Part shown: positions 1 to 6,157 of the stretch, piece by piece
Position numbering within the stretch: position 1 is the stretch's first letter
How the letters are laid out: the number at the start of each line of letters is the position of its first letter
Assembly: GCA_913058195.1 (NCBI GenBank)
Contig: CAJXPP010000109.1
Location: 1 to 7,235, forward strand
Direction: 5' to 3'
Length of the DNA: 7,235 bases
DNA from: an uncultured Gammaproteobacteria bacterium
Lineage (GTDB): Bacteria; Pseudomonadota; Gammaproteobacteria; Nitrosococcales; Methylophagaceae
The notes under the pieces: model-generated
Database searches by the model: none
Told to the model about the DNA's origin: nothing
Seen by the model: only the letters and a program-made list of their open reading frames with translations
Made by a program: the position numbers and the translations under genes

Positions 1-48
1 CGAGATCATGCCTAGTCTCGTGGGCTCGGAGATGTGTATAAGAGACAG
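1..48 (+). other. Illumina Nextera P7 adapter with i7 index (sequencing artefact)
   Basis: Bases 1-6 are the end of the P7 flow-cell primer (CGAGAT). Bases 7-14 are an 8-base i7 index, CATGCCTA, which I recall as Nextera N706 in adapter orientation. Bases 15-29 are the read-2 primer GTCTCGTGGGCTCGG, and bases 30-48 are the 19-bp Tn5 mosaic end AGATGTGTATAAGAGACAG. All parts are in the library-construct order with no mismatch. This is library adapter left on an assembly end. It is not a natural Tn5 insertion, which would not carry the P7 and index parts. Confidence 0.98.
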
Positions 49-1487
49 ATTTATCGCTACGCTTTCATCTGCAACGGCAAACAGGTGGGATTTCTCGTGA
101 TATTGAGCGCGGCTCACGCGGGATTAGTTTTTTATTAAACTTCATGATCTTTAATATTCTACCGACACTGGTAGAAATCGGGCTTGTTACCGCCATACTA
201 CTTTCCCAATATGACAGTATCTTTGCTCTTATTACAACCTGCACTATTCTCCTATATATAATCTACACTCTTGCAGTAACTGAATGGCGCATGCGATTTC
301 GCCGCACAATGAATGAGATGGACTCTAAAGCTAATAATCAGGCTATTGATAGTTTATTAAATTATGAAACCGTTAAATACTTCAATAATGAAACTTATGA
401 GTTACAGCGTTACGATGAAACCTTAGCTTCTTGGGAGACGTCTGCAATTAAAAACCAGACTTCATTATCACTTCTCAATATTGGCCAAGGCACTATTATT
501 TCTATAGGCCTTACTCTATTGATGCTATTAGCTGGACAAGGTGTTGTAGAGGGCGAGTTGACCTTAGGCGATCTGGTATTAATCAATGCCTTTTTATTAC
601 AACTCTATTTACCTCTGGGCTTTTTGGGCTTTGTTTATCGTGAGATTCGTCATTCACTAGCAGATATGGAACGCATGTTCAGCCTACTTGAACAAAAAGA
701 AGAAACAATAGATAGACAAAATGCTATTCCCTTAAAACTGAATGGTGGTGCGATTAAATTTGATCACGTTTGTTTTCACTATGATGCTAATCGTAGCATC
801 TTGCATGATGTTGACTTTACACTTGAGGCTGGGAAGAAGCTTGCCATTGTCGGCGCAAGTGGCTCAGGAAAATCCACCCTAGTTCGTTTACTGTTCCGTT
901 TTTACGATATTCAGTCTGGTTCAATTACAATTGACGGCACAGATATTAGAGATATTCAGCAACGTAGCCTTCGCCAAGCTATCGGTGTAGTCCCTCAAGA
1001 TACCGTGTTATTTAACAATACTATTTATCATAATATTCTTTATGGCGATCCTACATCTACTAAAGAATCAATTATAACCGCCGCTAAACAAGCACACATC
1101 CATGACTTCATCACAAGTTTACCCGATGGTTATGAAACGTTGGTTGGTGAGCGCGGTCTAAAATTATCTGGGGGAGAAAAACAGCGCGTTGCCATAGCAC
1201 GAACCTTATTAAAACAACCTCATATTTTAATTTTTGACGAGGCAACATCTGCGCTAGATAGTCATTCAGAAAAGGCTATTAATCAACAGTTACAAAGTAT
1301 TAGCACAAATAAAACAACACTGATTATCGCTCACCGCTTATCAACTGTGGTCGACGCTGATACTATTATAGTTTTAGAGCATGGACGAATTATTGAGCGA
1401 GGAACGCATCAAGAGTTACTATCCCAACGGCAGCATTACGCAGCAATGTGGGCATTACAACAAACACAAGGTCACCATTTAAAATGA
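49..1487 (+). CDS. Atm1-type ABC exporter, membrane and ATPase domains fused (5' partial)
   Basis: This is a half-transporter of the Atm1/HMT1 class in the ABCB family. It works as an inner-membrane homodimer, and family members export glutathione-linked or metal-related compounds. The open frame continues upstream of the first ATG (144) to the adapter junction, and those codons encode the family motif FHLQRQTGGISRDIERG, so the ATG at 144 is internal. About 478 residues remain of the usual ~600, so roughly 120-130 N-terminal residues are lost. Numbering from base 51, the hydrophobic segments correspond to the later membrane helices, and NYETVKYF is typical of Atm1. The ATPase domain shows Walker A GASGSGKST (from residue ~268), signature LSGGE (~372), Walker B ILIFDEATSALD (Asp396, Glu397) and the H-loop histidine (~428). 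All catalytic motifs are intact. Its stop overlaps the next start as ATGA, suggesting co-translation. The substrate cannot be read from the sequence. Confidence 0.93.
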
Positions 1488-2059
1488 ATAAATTACTGCT
1501 TACATTAGCTTTCAGCTTCTTTTCTGCTTCTCTATGGGCTGATTGGCAAGTAGAGTCATTTGAGCATTCTGCTAGTAATACGGTACGTTCATCAGCAATG
1601 ATTAGAAATGAAGCCGGATTTGAATTAGCTATTTTTAAATCCACAGAAGGTATTGTCTGGATGGATTTTAGCTTATCTGACAATAGCTTTGACGAGCTCT
1701 CACAGAATCAATTGCCCATTTTTCAAATAGATCAACAAAAACCTGTTCAAATGATTCGAGGCTTCGTTGCTACAATTGTTCCCGCAGATGAAGGTATCAA
1801 TGCAATTATTGTCGGCGATGAAGGTACGATAACTACCGAGAAAGATTTTAGTATGAACCATATTGTTGCCGAACGATTGCCTGAACGTGTGATTTGCCCT
1901 ATTTTCCAAGGTGCTTCTCGGCCACATCTAGGAACGATTGAAGCCTTATCACAAGGAAAAACAATTACATTTAATTTTGTTCTACTCGACGGTAAAAAAG
2001 TACAAACTTCTTTTTCACTAGCAGGTGCAAAACAAGCTTTAGAAAAAACGATTAAATAA
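1484..2059 (+). CDS. Exported protein of unknown function, weakly IalB-like
   Basis: This 191-residue protein has a Sec signal peptide: MNKLL, a hydrophobic stretch, then a likely cut after SLWA (residue 19), leaving a mature protein starting DWQVESF. An in-frame ATG at 1448 would add 12 polar residues ahead of the signal. The ATG at 1484 is preferred because it starts the signal peptide cleanly, sits ~12 bases after an AAGG sequence, and forms an ATGA overlap with the exporter stop. The mature part looks beta-rich. Its end (GTIEAL, then an FNFVLLDGKKVQTSFSL stretch, then AKQAL) follows the pattern of the C-terminus of invasion-associated locus B proteins, with a 'C-P-I-F' segment upstream. 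Only one cysteine is present, at ~138, so the cysteine pairs usual in that family are missing. The family assignment is weak; periplasmic location is well supported. Coupling to the exporter suggests a shared operon but not a function. Confidence 0.8.
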   Translation: MNKLLLTLAFSFFSASLWADWQVESFEHSASNTVRSSAMIRNEAGFELAIFKSTEGIVWMDFSLSDNSFDELSQNQLPIFQIDQQKPVQMIRGFVATIVPADEGINAIIVGDEGTITTEKDFSMNHIVAERLPERVICPIFQGASRPHLGTIEALSQGKTITFNFVLLDGKKVQTSFSLAGAKQALEKTIK

Positions 2060-2122
2060 GTGATATAACACATATATTTAGCATTATTTGGACTTTCCCC
2101 CTCCTGGCGGGGTAACATACTG

Positions 2123-2143
2123 CCGCAATTGCGGTTATAACCG
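2123..2143. repeat. Two interlocking 12-bp perfect palindromes
   Basis: CCGCAATTGCGG (2123-2134) and CGGTTATAACCG (2132-2143) are each perfect 12-bp palindromes sharing the three bases CGG. As DNA they could be adjacent dimer-binding sites. As RNA they could form two mutually exclusive small hairpins, the second followed by TCATTTTTA. Which of these applies cannot be decided from sequence alone. Confidence 0.6.
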
Positions 2144-2175
2144 TCATTTTTAGTGTGCAAAGACACACGCCATGT

Positions 2176-2197
2176 CTGTTCAGCTTCTGTTCAGCTT
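2176..2197 (+). promoter_or_regulatory. 11-bp tandem repeat, candidate response-regulator site
   Basis: CTGTTCAGCTT occurs twice head-to-tail with no mismatch. An 11-bp direct repeat of a CTGT-type core is the layout used by OmpR/PhoB-family regulators; the E. coli Pho box is a repeat of CTGTCAT plus four bases. The second copy falls where a -35 element would be if TACAAC (2211-2216) is the -10, with a 17-base gap. This fits activation by a regulator overlapping -35. The regulator's identity is unknown. Confidence 0.45.
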
Positions 2198-2216
2198 CAT
2201 TATGACAAGCTACAAC
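2188..2216 (+). promoter_or_regulatory. Candidate promoter of the cupredoxin gene
   Basis: A weak -35 (TGTTCA, 2188-2193) lies 17 bases before TACAAC (2211-2216, four of six matches to TATAAT). Transcription would start near 2223, about 34 bases before the ATG. A poor -35 lying inside the tandem repeat is what an activator-dependent promoter would show. The call rests on spacing and weak matches only. Confidence 0.3.
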
Positions 2217-2256
2217 AGAACTAAGGCAAATAACTTAAATAGGAAGAGGAAATTTA

Positions 2257-2700
2257 ATGAAATACGCTAAATCACTTATTGGTGCCGTTCTAGGCGCATC
2301 TGTTCTATTATCTTCAGCAGTTATGGCTGAAAATCATGTTATATCTGCTGCCGTCACAGCATTTAAACCAATGGTTCTCAAAATTGCACCAGGTGATACC
2401 GTATCTTGGGAAAATATGAATGGCCATATCACCAACACAACATTCACAGATAATAGTGGTAAACACCATTATCTTCCAGAAGGTGCTGTAGGCTGGACTT
2501 CACAAATGGGTGAAAGCTTCCAAACACCGCCATTAACCGTAGAAGGTATCTATCTTTATAAATGTGACCCTCATTGGGGTGCCGGTATGGGTGGTGTTAT
2601 CATCGTTGGTACACCAACAAACTTAGATGATATCGAAGCTAAAAAACCAAAAGGCGCTCTAAAACGTCTTGTTAAAAAAGCTAAGAAAGCATTGAAGTAA
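2257..2700 (+). CDS. Pseudoazurin-like type 1 blue copper protein
   Basis: This small periplasmic electron carrier has 147 residues: a Sec signal peptide cut after AVMA (residue 24) and a 123-residue mature protein, the normal pseudoazurin size. The four copper ligands are visible as His57 (NGHITN), Cys103, His106 and Met111 (KCDPHWGAGM). The Cys-x2-His-x4-Met spacing is the pseudoazurin/amicyanin type. The last ~20 residues are lysine-rich and helical, comparable to the C-terminal helices of pseudoazurins and probably part of the partner-docking surface. AGGAAGAGG (2241-2249) is a strong ribosome-binding site for the ATG. The gene stands alone between an intergenic regulatory region and a strong terminator. 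Known pseudoazurins pass electrons to nitrite or nitrous oxide reductases and other periplasmic enzymes. The nearby bc1 operon makes it a plausible acceptor from cytochrome c1, but no partner enzyme is encoded here. Confidence 0.9.
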   Translation: MKYAKSLIGAVLGASVLLSSAVMAENHVISAAVTAFKPMVLKIAPGDTVSWENMNGHITNTTFTDNSGKHHYLPEGAVGWTSQMGESFQTPPLTVEGIYLYKCDPHWGAGMGGVIIVGTPTNLDDIEAKKPKGALKRLVKKAKKALK

Positions 2701-2728
2701 GTTAAATAACTTCAAGTTTAACTTTCCC

Positions 2729-2761
2729 AAAAAAGCCCGCTTAATTTAAGCGGGCTTTTTT
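2729..2761 (+). terminator. Strong intrinsic terminator after the cupredoxin gene
   Basis: A perfect 16-bp inverted repeat around a single T has the core AGCCCGCTTA / TAAGCGGGCT, with an A-run on the left and T6 on the right. The A/T symmetry means it could also work on the other strand. It isolates the cupredoxin transcript from petABC. Confidence 0.95.
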
Positions 2762-2782
2762 GATCCAAACACCCATTCTTTA

Positions 2783-2791
2783 TGGTAGAAT
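2783..2791 (+). promoter_or_regulatory. Candidate extended -10 promoter of petABC
   Basis: TGGTAGAAT is a TGn-extended -10 with TAGAAT (five of six matches to TATAAT). It lies just after the upstream terminator and ~90 bases before petA. No good -35 is visible at the normal distance, which is acceptable for an extended -10 promoter. Transcription would start near 2798, giving an ~80-base leader. Confidence 0.5.
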
Positions 2792-2802
2792 TAAGCGTTT
2801 TT

Positions 2803-2842
2803 TAGGCTTAGAAGGGCATCCTTCATCGATAAATTAAGCCTA
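2803..2842 (+). repeat. Inverted repeat in the petA leader
   Basis: TAGGCTTA (2803-2810) pairs with TAAGCCTA (2835-2842). Directly inside it, GAAGG (2811-2815) pairs with CCTTC (2820-2824) over a GCAT loop, leaving a ~10-base bulge on the 3' side. The fold ends ~22 bases before the ribosome-binding site, with a U-rich stretch between. It could affect mRNA stability or translation of the operon; no known riboswitch is recognised. Confidence 0.5.
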
Positions 2843-2879
2843 CAATTTTAGTAATTTTTTTGTGAAGGGATATTAGCTC

Positions 2880-3479
2880 ATGTCTAACACTGTTGATAAC
2901 AGTAAACGACGCTTTCTGACCACTGCTGCCAGTGTTGTTGTCGGCAGCGCCGGCGCAGCTGCCATTGCCGTACCATTTGTAGCTTCTATGCTTCCTAGTG
3001 CTAAAGCAAAAGCTGCTGGTGCACCAGTTGAAGTGGATATTAGTAAGCTTCAACCTGGTCAACGAATAACACCTGAATGGCGTGGAAAGCCTGTTTGGAT
3101 CTTACGAAGAACACCAGAAACGCTTGGTAACCTTGCTTCGCTAGACGCTCAACTTCGAGATCCTAATAGCGAGAATACTGATCAACAACCTGATTATTGT
3201 CAGAATAGTACACGATCAATTCGTGAAGAAATCATCGTATTAGTGGGTATATGTACACATTTAGGCTGCTCACCAACGCATCGACCTGAATTGGCACCTG
3301 AAGATCTTGGGCCTGAATGGAAAGGTGGCTTTTTCTGCCCCTGCCACGGTTCGAAATTTGATTTAGCTGGTCGCGTTTACAAAGGTGTTCCAGCACCAAT
3401 AAATCTTGAAGTTCCACCTTATCATTTCTTAGGCGATAACATTATTATTATCGGCAAAGATGCACAAGGAGCTGCATAA
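2880..3479 (+). CDS. petA: Cytochrome bc1 Rieske iron-sulfur subunit
   Basis: This is the high-potential [2Fe-2S] subunit of ubiquinol-cytochrome c reductase. It takes one electron from quinol at the Qo site and passes it to cytochrome c1 on the periplasmic side. The 199 residues begin with an uncleaved Tat-type anchor: SKRRFLTT (8-15), then an Ala/Gly/Val-rich membrane helix (~16-40). The PSAKAKAAGAPVEVDISKL hinge segment follows. Cluster motifs are CTHLGC (Cys125, His127, Cys130) and CPCHGS (Cys153, Cys155, His156); Cys125, His127, Cys153 and His156 should bind iron, and Cys130-Cys155 form the disulfide. The Tat motif has Lys where the first Arg of the pair normally stands. AAGGGA lies 9 bases before the ATG. 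It is the first gene of petABC, and its stop overlaps the petB start as TAATG. Confidence 0.97.
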   Translation: MSNTVDNSKRRFLTTAASVVVGSAGAAAIAVPFVASMLPSAKAKAAGAPVEVDISKLQPGQRITPEWRGKPVWILRRTPETLGNLASLDAQLRDPNSENTDQQPDYCQNSTRSIREEIIVLVGICTHLGCSPTHRPELAPEDLGPEWKGGFFCPCHGSKFDLAGRVYKGVPAPINLEVPPYHFLGDNIIIIGKDAQGAA

Positions 3480-4696
3480 TGTTTACTAGTTTAATGGGCT
3501 GGGTAGACGCACGTTTCCCTGCAACAAAGATGTGGGAAGATCATCTTTCTAAATATTACGCACCAAAGAACTTTAACTTTTGGTATTTCTTTGGCTCTTT
3601 AGCCATGCTTGTTTTAGTACTTCAAATTGTGACGGGGATTTTCCTCACAATGAATTACAAGCCTGATGCGGCACTCGCTTTTGCTTCTGTTGAATACATT
3701 ATGCGTGACGTTGAATGGGGCTGGCTCATTCGTTACTTGCACTCAACAGGTGCCTCTGCCTTTTTCGTCGTAATCTATCTTCATATGTTTCGCGGTCTTA
3801 TTTATGGTTCTTACAAGCAACCACGTGAACTAGTATGGCTATTTGGTATGTTCCTCTATATGGCCTTAATGGCAGAAGCATTCCTCGGTTATTTATTACC
3901 TTGGGGTCAAATGTCATTTTGGGGTGCTCAAGTAATCATCTCTTTGTTTGGTGCTCTTCCAGTCGTCGGTGAAGAGTTGGCTCTTTGGATTCGTGGTGAT
4001 TTTGTAGTTGCTGATGCAACTTTAAACCGCTTCTTTGCTTTCCACGTTATTGCTGTTCCATTAGTGATTCTTGGTCTTGTTGTAGCACATATCATTGCGC
4101 TACATGAAGTGGGGTCAAATAACCCCGATGGCGTAGAAATTAAGAACAAAAAAGATAGCAATGGCATCCCACTTGATGGCATTCCTTTCCATCCATATTA
4201 CTCAGTAAAAGACATTGTGGGTGTAGTTGTATTCATGTTTATCTTCGCACTTATCTTATTCTATATGCCTGAATTAGATGGCTGGTTCTTAGAAAAAGAT
4301 AACTTTATCCCAGCGGACCCATTAAAAACACCAGAACATATTGTACCTTTATGGTATTTCACTCCGTTTTACGCGATTTTACGTGCTGTTCCAGACAAAT
4401 TAATGGGTGTTATGGCGATGGGTGGTGCACAAGCATTATTATTCTTACTGCCGTGGCTAGATCGTAGCCCAGTAAAATCAATTCGCTACCGTGGTCCTTA
4501 CTTTCGCACAGCACTAACCTTGTTTATTATTAGCTTCCTTGTACTAGGTTTCTTAGGAACTCAACCAGCAACAAGCTTATATACTAATTTGGCCCGTGTA
4601 TTCTCAGTGATTTATTTTGCCTTCTTTATCTTAATGCCGTTCTACACTAAGTTTGATAAAGACAAAACAGTGCCAGAAAGGGTGACAATGAAATGA
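3479..4696 (+). CDS. petB: Cytochrome b subunit of the bc1 complex
   Basis: This is the integral-membrane, two-haem subunit holding the quinol-oxidation (Qo) and quinone-reduction (Qi) sites. At 405 residues it is a single-chain bacterial cytochrome b with about eight membrane helices, not the split b6/subunit IV form. Haem ligands are His88 and His102 in helix B (13 residues between) and His189 and His204 in helix D (14 between, the b6-like count). Conserved landmarks include RYLHSTGAS (85-93), LLPWGQMSFWG (139-149) and HEVGSNNPDG (209-218). The Qo motif usually written PEWY reads PLWY (290-293), so the glutamate is absent. The start overlaps the petA stop by one base, and the stop overlaps the petC start as ATGA. 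This tight coupling suits equal production of the three subunits. Confidence 0.97.
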   Translation: MFTSLMGWVDARFPATKMWEDHLSKYYAPKNFNFWYFFGSLAMLVLVLQIVTGIFLTMNYKPDAALAFASVEYIMRDVEWGWLIRYLHSTGASAFFVVIYLHMFRGLIYGSYKQPRELVWLFGMFLYMALMAEAFLGYLLPWGQMSFWGAQVIISLFGALPVVGEELALWIRGDFVVADATLNRFFAFHVIAVPLVILGLVVAHIIALHEVGSNNPDGVEIKNKKDSNGIPLDGIPFHPYYSVKDIVGVVVFMFIFALILFYMPELDGWFLEKDNFIPADPLKTPEHIVPLWYFTPFYAILRAVPDKLMGVMAMGGAQALLFLLPWLDRSPVKSIRYRGPYFRTALTLFIISFLVLGFLGTQPATSLYTNLARVFSVIYFAFFILMPFYTKFDKDKTVPERVTMK

Positions 4697-5406
4697 AAAC
4701 ATTAATCTTTGCTTTATTTCTTGGATTTGTATCCACTACATCTGGCTTAGCTATGGCAGCATCAGGAGGGATTCACCTTGATGAGGTTGAAATAGATTTG
4801 TCTGATAAAGCCTCATTACAACGTGGCGCTAAAACATTTATGAACTATTGTTTAAGTTGTCACCAAGCTTCATATATGCGTTATAACCGTATGGCAAAAG
4901 ATATCGGCTTAACCGATGACCAAGTGATTGAAAACTTAATGTTCGCCTCTGAAAAAATAGGTGACACAATGACTGTAGCTATGCGCTCAGAAGATGCTAA
5001 GAAATGGTTTGGTGTTACACCACCTGATCTTTCAGTTATTTCTCGAGCCCGTGGCACAGCATGGTTAAATACCTATTTACGTTCATTCTACGTAGATGAT
5101 GAAAAAACAATGGGTACAAACAATACTGTGTTTAAAGATGTTGGTATGCCACATGTTTTATGGCAACAACAAGGCTACTTATCTCATGATGAAGAATCGG
5201 GTCACTTATCTCACGTGACTGAGGGTGACTTATCAAACTATGACTACAATGTTATGGTAGCCGATCTCGTTAACTTTCTAGCTTATATAGGTGAGCCTTC
5301 AAAAATTCAACGTTTAGCATTAGCTAAGTGGGTTTTGTTGTACTTATTTATTCTATTCTTAGTTGTCTACCCTATGAAGAAAGCTTTCTGGAGAGATATT
5401 CACTAA
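4693..5406 (+). CDS. petC: Cytochrome c1 subunit of the bc1 complex
   Basis: This periplasmic haem-c subunit accepts electrons from the Rieske protein and hands them to soluble cytochrome c or a cupredoxin. Its 237 residues contain a Sec signal peptide (likely cut near AMA, residue 22), the haem-binding motif CLSCH (53-57, His57 axial ligand), and the cytochrome c1 segment PPDLSVISRARG (110-121). The probable sixth ligand Met152 lies in VGMPHVLW, followed by a C-terminal membrane anchor (~206-226) ending in a basic cytoplasmic tail, MKKAFWRDIH. All expected residues are present and the length is normal. It is the last gene of the operon, translationally coupled to petB, and a terminator follows ~30 bases later. 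Confidence 0.97.
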   Translation: MKTLIFALFLGFVSTTSGLAMAASGGIHLDEVEIDLSDKASLQRGAKTFMNYCLSCHQASYMRYNRMAKDIGLTDDQVIENLMFASEKIGDTMTVAMRSEDAKKWFGVTPPDLSVISRARGTAWLNTYLRSFYVDDEKTMGTNNTVFKDVGMPHVLWQQQGYLSHDEESGHLSHVTEGDLSNYDYNVMVADLVNFLAYIGEPSKIQRLALAKWVLLYLFILFLVVYPMKKAFWRDIH

Positions 5407-5434
5407 AACTTACACTTTAAACTTTTATTAAAAT

Positions 5435-5466
5435 AAGAAGAGGGGCATAAGCCCCTTTCTTTGTTA
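5435..5466 (+). terminator. Intrinsic terminator of petABC
   Basis: The core stem is AGGGGC-ATAA-GCCCCT (5441-5456), extended by AAGAAG pairing with TTTCTT (one G-U pair), then a T-rich TTCTTTGTTA. It separates petABC from sspAB. Confidence 0.88.
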
Positions 5467-5509
5467 TATAACCACCACCAATCGCTTCTGGTCATTAGCC
5501 AGTAAGCAT

Positions 5510-5514
5510 GGGAG
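5510..5514 (+). promoter_or_regulatory. Ribosome-binding site deciding the sspA start
   Basis: GGGAG lies 9 bases before ATG 5524 but only 3 bases before the TTG at 5518. This supports the ATG. Confidence 0.65.
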
Positions 5515-5523
5515 TAATTGACA

Positions 5524-6144
5524 ATGGTAAATAGTAATAGACGGTCTATGATGACTGTATATTCAGATCCTGAATGCCCATTCAGTCATCGCACTCGGAT
5601 CGTCATACAAGAAAAAAATATCACAGCAAACATAGAAGATATACTTGATGGTCAATGGCCAGAAGATATTGCTGCAGCTAGTCCCTATGGCACAACGCCA
5701 GTCCTTTTCGAGCGTGATATTACTCTGTTTGACTCAAATATCATCAATGCTTATTTTGATGAACGCTTCCTTCAGCCCCCATTAATGCCTTCTGATCCAT
5801 CATCAAGAGCAAATGCTCGTCTGATGCTCCATCGTATAGATAAAGACTGGTATTCCTTGTGGAATGCTCTGATGGGTTTAGAAAAAGGCAAAATGAGTAA
5901 AGCGCGTAAAACAGTAGAAGAGGATTTGACAGTATTAGCACCTCTTTTTACGCAATCTAAATACTTTATGAGTAATGAATTTTCATTATTAGACTGCAGC
6001 TTAGCTCCTTTATTATGGCGTCTGCCACTACTCAAAATAAAGTTACCGGCAAAAGCGAAAGCTGTTGAAGAATACGCTGAACGTATTTTTGCTCGCCCTA
6101 GCTTTCAAGCAAGCTTAAGTGAGCAAGAACGCGCGATGCGTTAA
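5524..6144 (+). CDS. sspA: Stringent starvation protein A
   Basis: SspA is a glutathione S-transferase-fold protein that binds RNA polymerase holoenzyme and adjusts transcription during starvation and stationary phase. It is not a true GST. This one has 206 residues (E. coli 212). A thioredoxin-like N-domain (~10-85) carries SDPECPFSHRTRIV, then TTPVLFERD and the LFDSNIINAYFDERF helix. An all-helical C-domain follows with MLHRIDKDWYSLWNAL, the strongly diagnostic EFSLLDCSLAPLLWRLPLL, and the family ending ASLSEQERAMR. Start choice: the frame could open at TTG 5518, but ATG 5524 has GGGAG 9 bases upstream and gives the normal N-terminus. No clear promoter is visible between the petC terminator and this start. 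It is probably co-transcribed with sspB 13 bases downstream. Confidence 0.95.
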   Translation: MVNSNRRSMMTVYSDPECPFSHRTRIVIQEKNITANIEDILDGQWPEDIAAASPYGTTPVLFERDITLFDSNIINAYFDERFLQPPLMPSDPSSRANARLMLHRIDKDWYSLWNALMGLEKGKMSKARKTVEEDLTVLAPLFTQSKYFMSNEFSLLDCSLAPLLWRLPLLKIKLPAKAKAVEEYAERIFARPSFQASLSEQERAMR

Positions 6145-6157
6145 TTAGGAATAACAG

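Larger units (their letters stand above)
2060..2256. other. Intergenic region with palindromes and a tandem repeat
   Basis: This 197-base gap separates the exporter operon from the cupredoxin gene. It opens AT-rich (2060-2090), then has a short C4/G4 inverted repeat (2098-2101 with 2109-2112, 7-base loop) that lacks a following T-run and is a poor terminator. Next come two interlocking palindromes (2123-2143), two short inverted repeats (GTGTG/CACAC at 2153-2168 and AGACA-N7-TGTCT at 2161-2177), an 11-bp tandem duplication (2176-2197), and the ribosome-binding site. No convincing intrinsic terminator follows the upstream gene, so some read-through is possible. I see no coding sequence here. 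Confidence 0.6.

Noticed and set aside
30..48. 19-bp Tn5 mosaic end as a natural transposon end
   Set aside because: It is preceded by Nextera read-2 primer, index and P7 sequence, so it comes from library preparation.
1390..1683. Minus-strand open frame of 97 codons
   Set aside because: It lies across the exporter/exported-protein junction, shows no family motif, and the plus-strand genes there are clear.
2097..2112. C4/G4 hairpin as terminator of the exporter operon
   Set aside because: The stem is only four pairs with a 7-base loop, and TAACAT follows in place of a T-run.
1747..2166. Minus-strand open frame of 139 codons
   Set aside because: It is mostly antisense to the exported protein, has biased low-complexity composition, and no ribosome-binding site or recognisable domain.
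3928..4182. Minus-strand open frame inside petB
   Set aside because: It is a shadow of the hydrophobic cytochrome b codons.
5488..5502. CTGG-N7-CCAG inverted repeat before sspA as an operator
   Set aside because: The arms are only 4 bp and there is no supporting promoter, so it is compatible with chance.
5518..5523. TTG start for sspA
   Set aside because: The Shine-Dalgarno-like GGGAG is too close (3 bases) to the TTG and well placed for ATG 5524.
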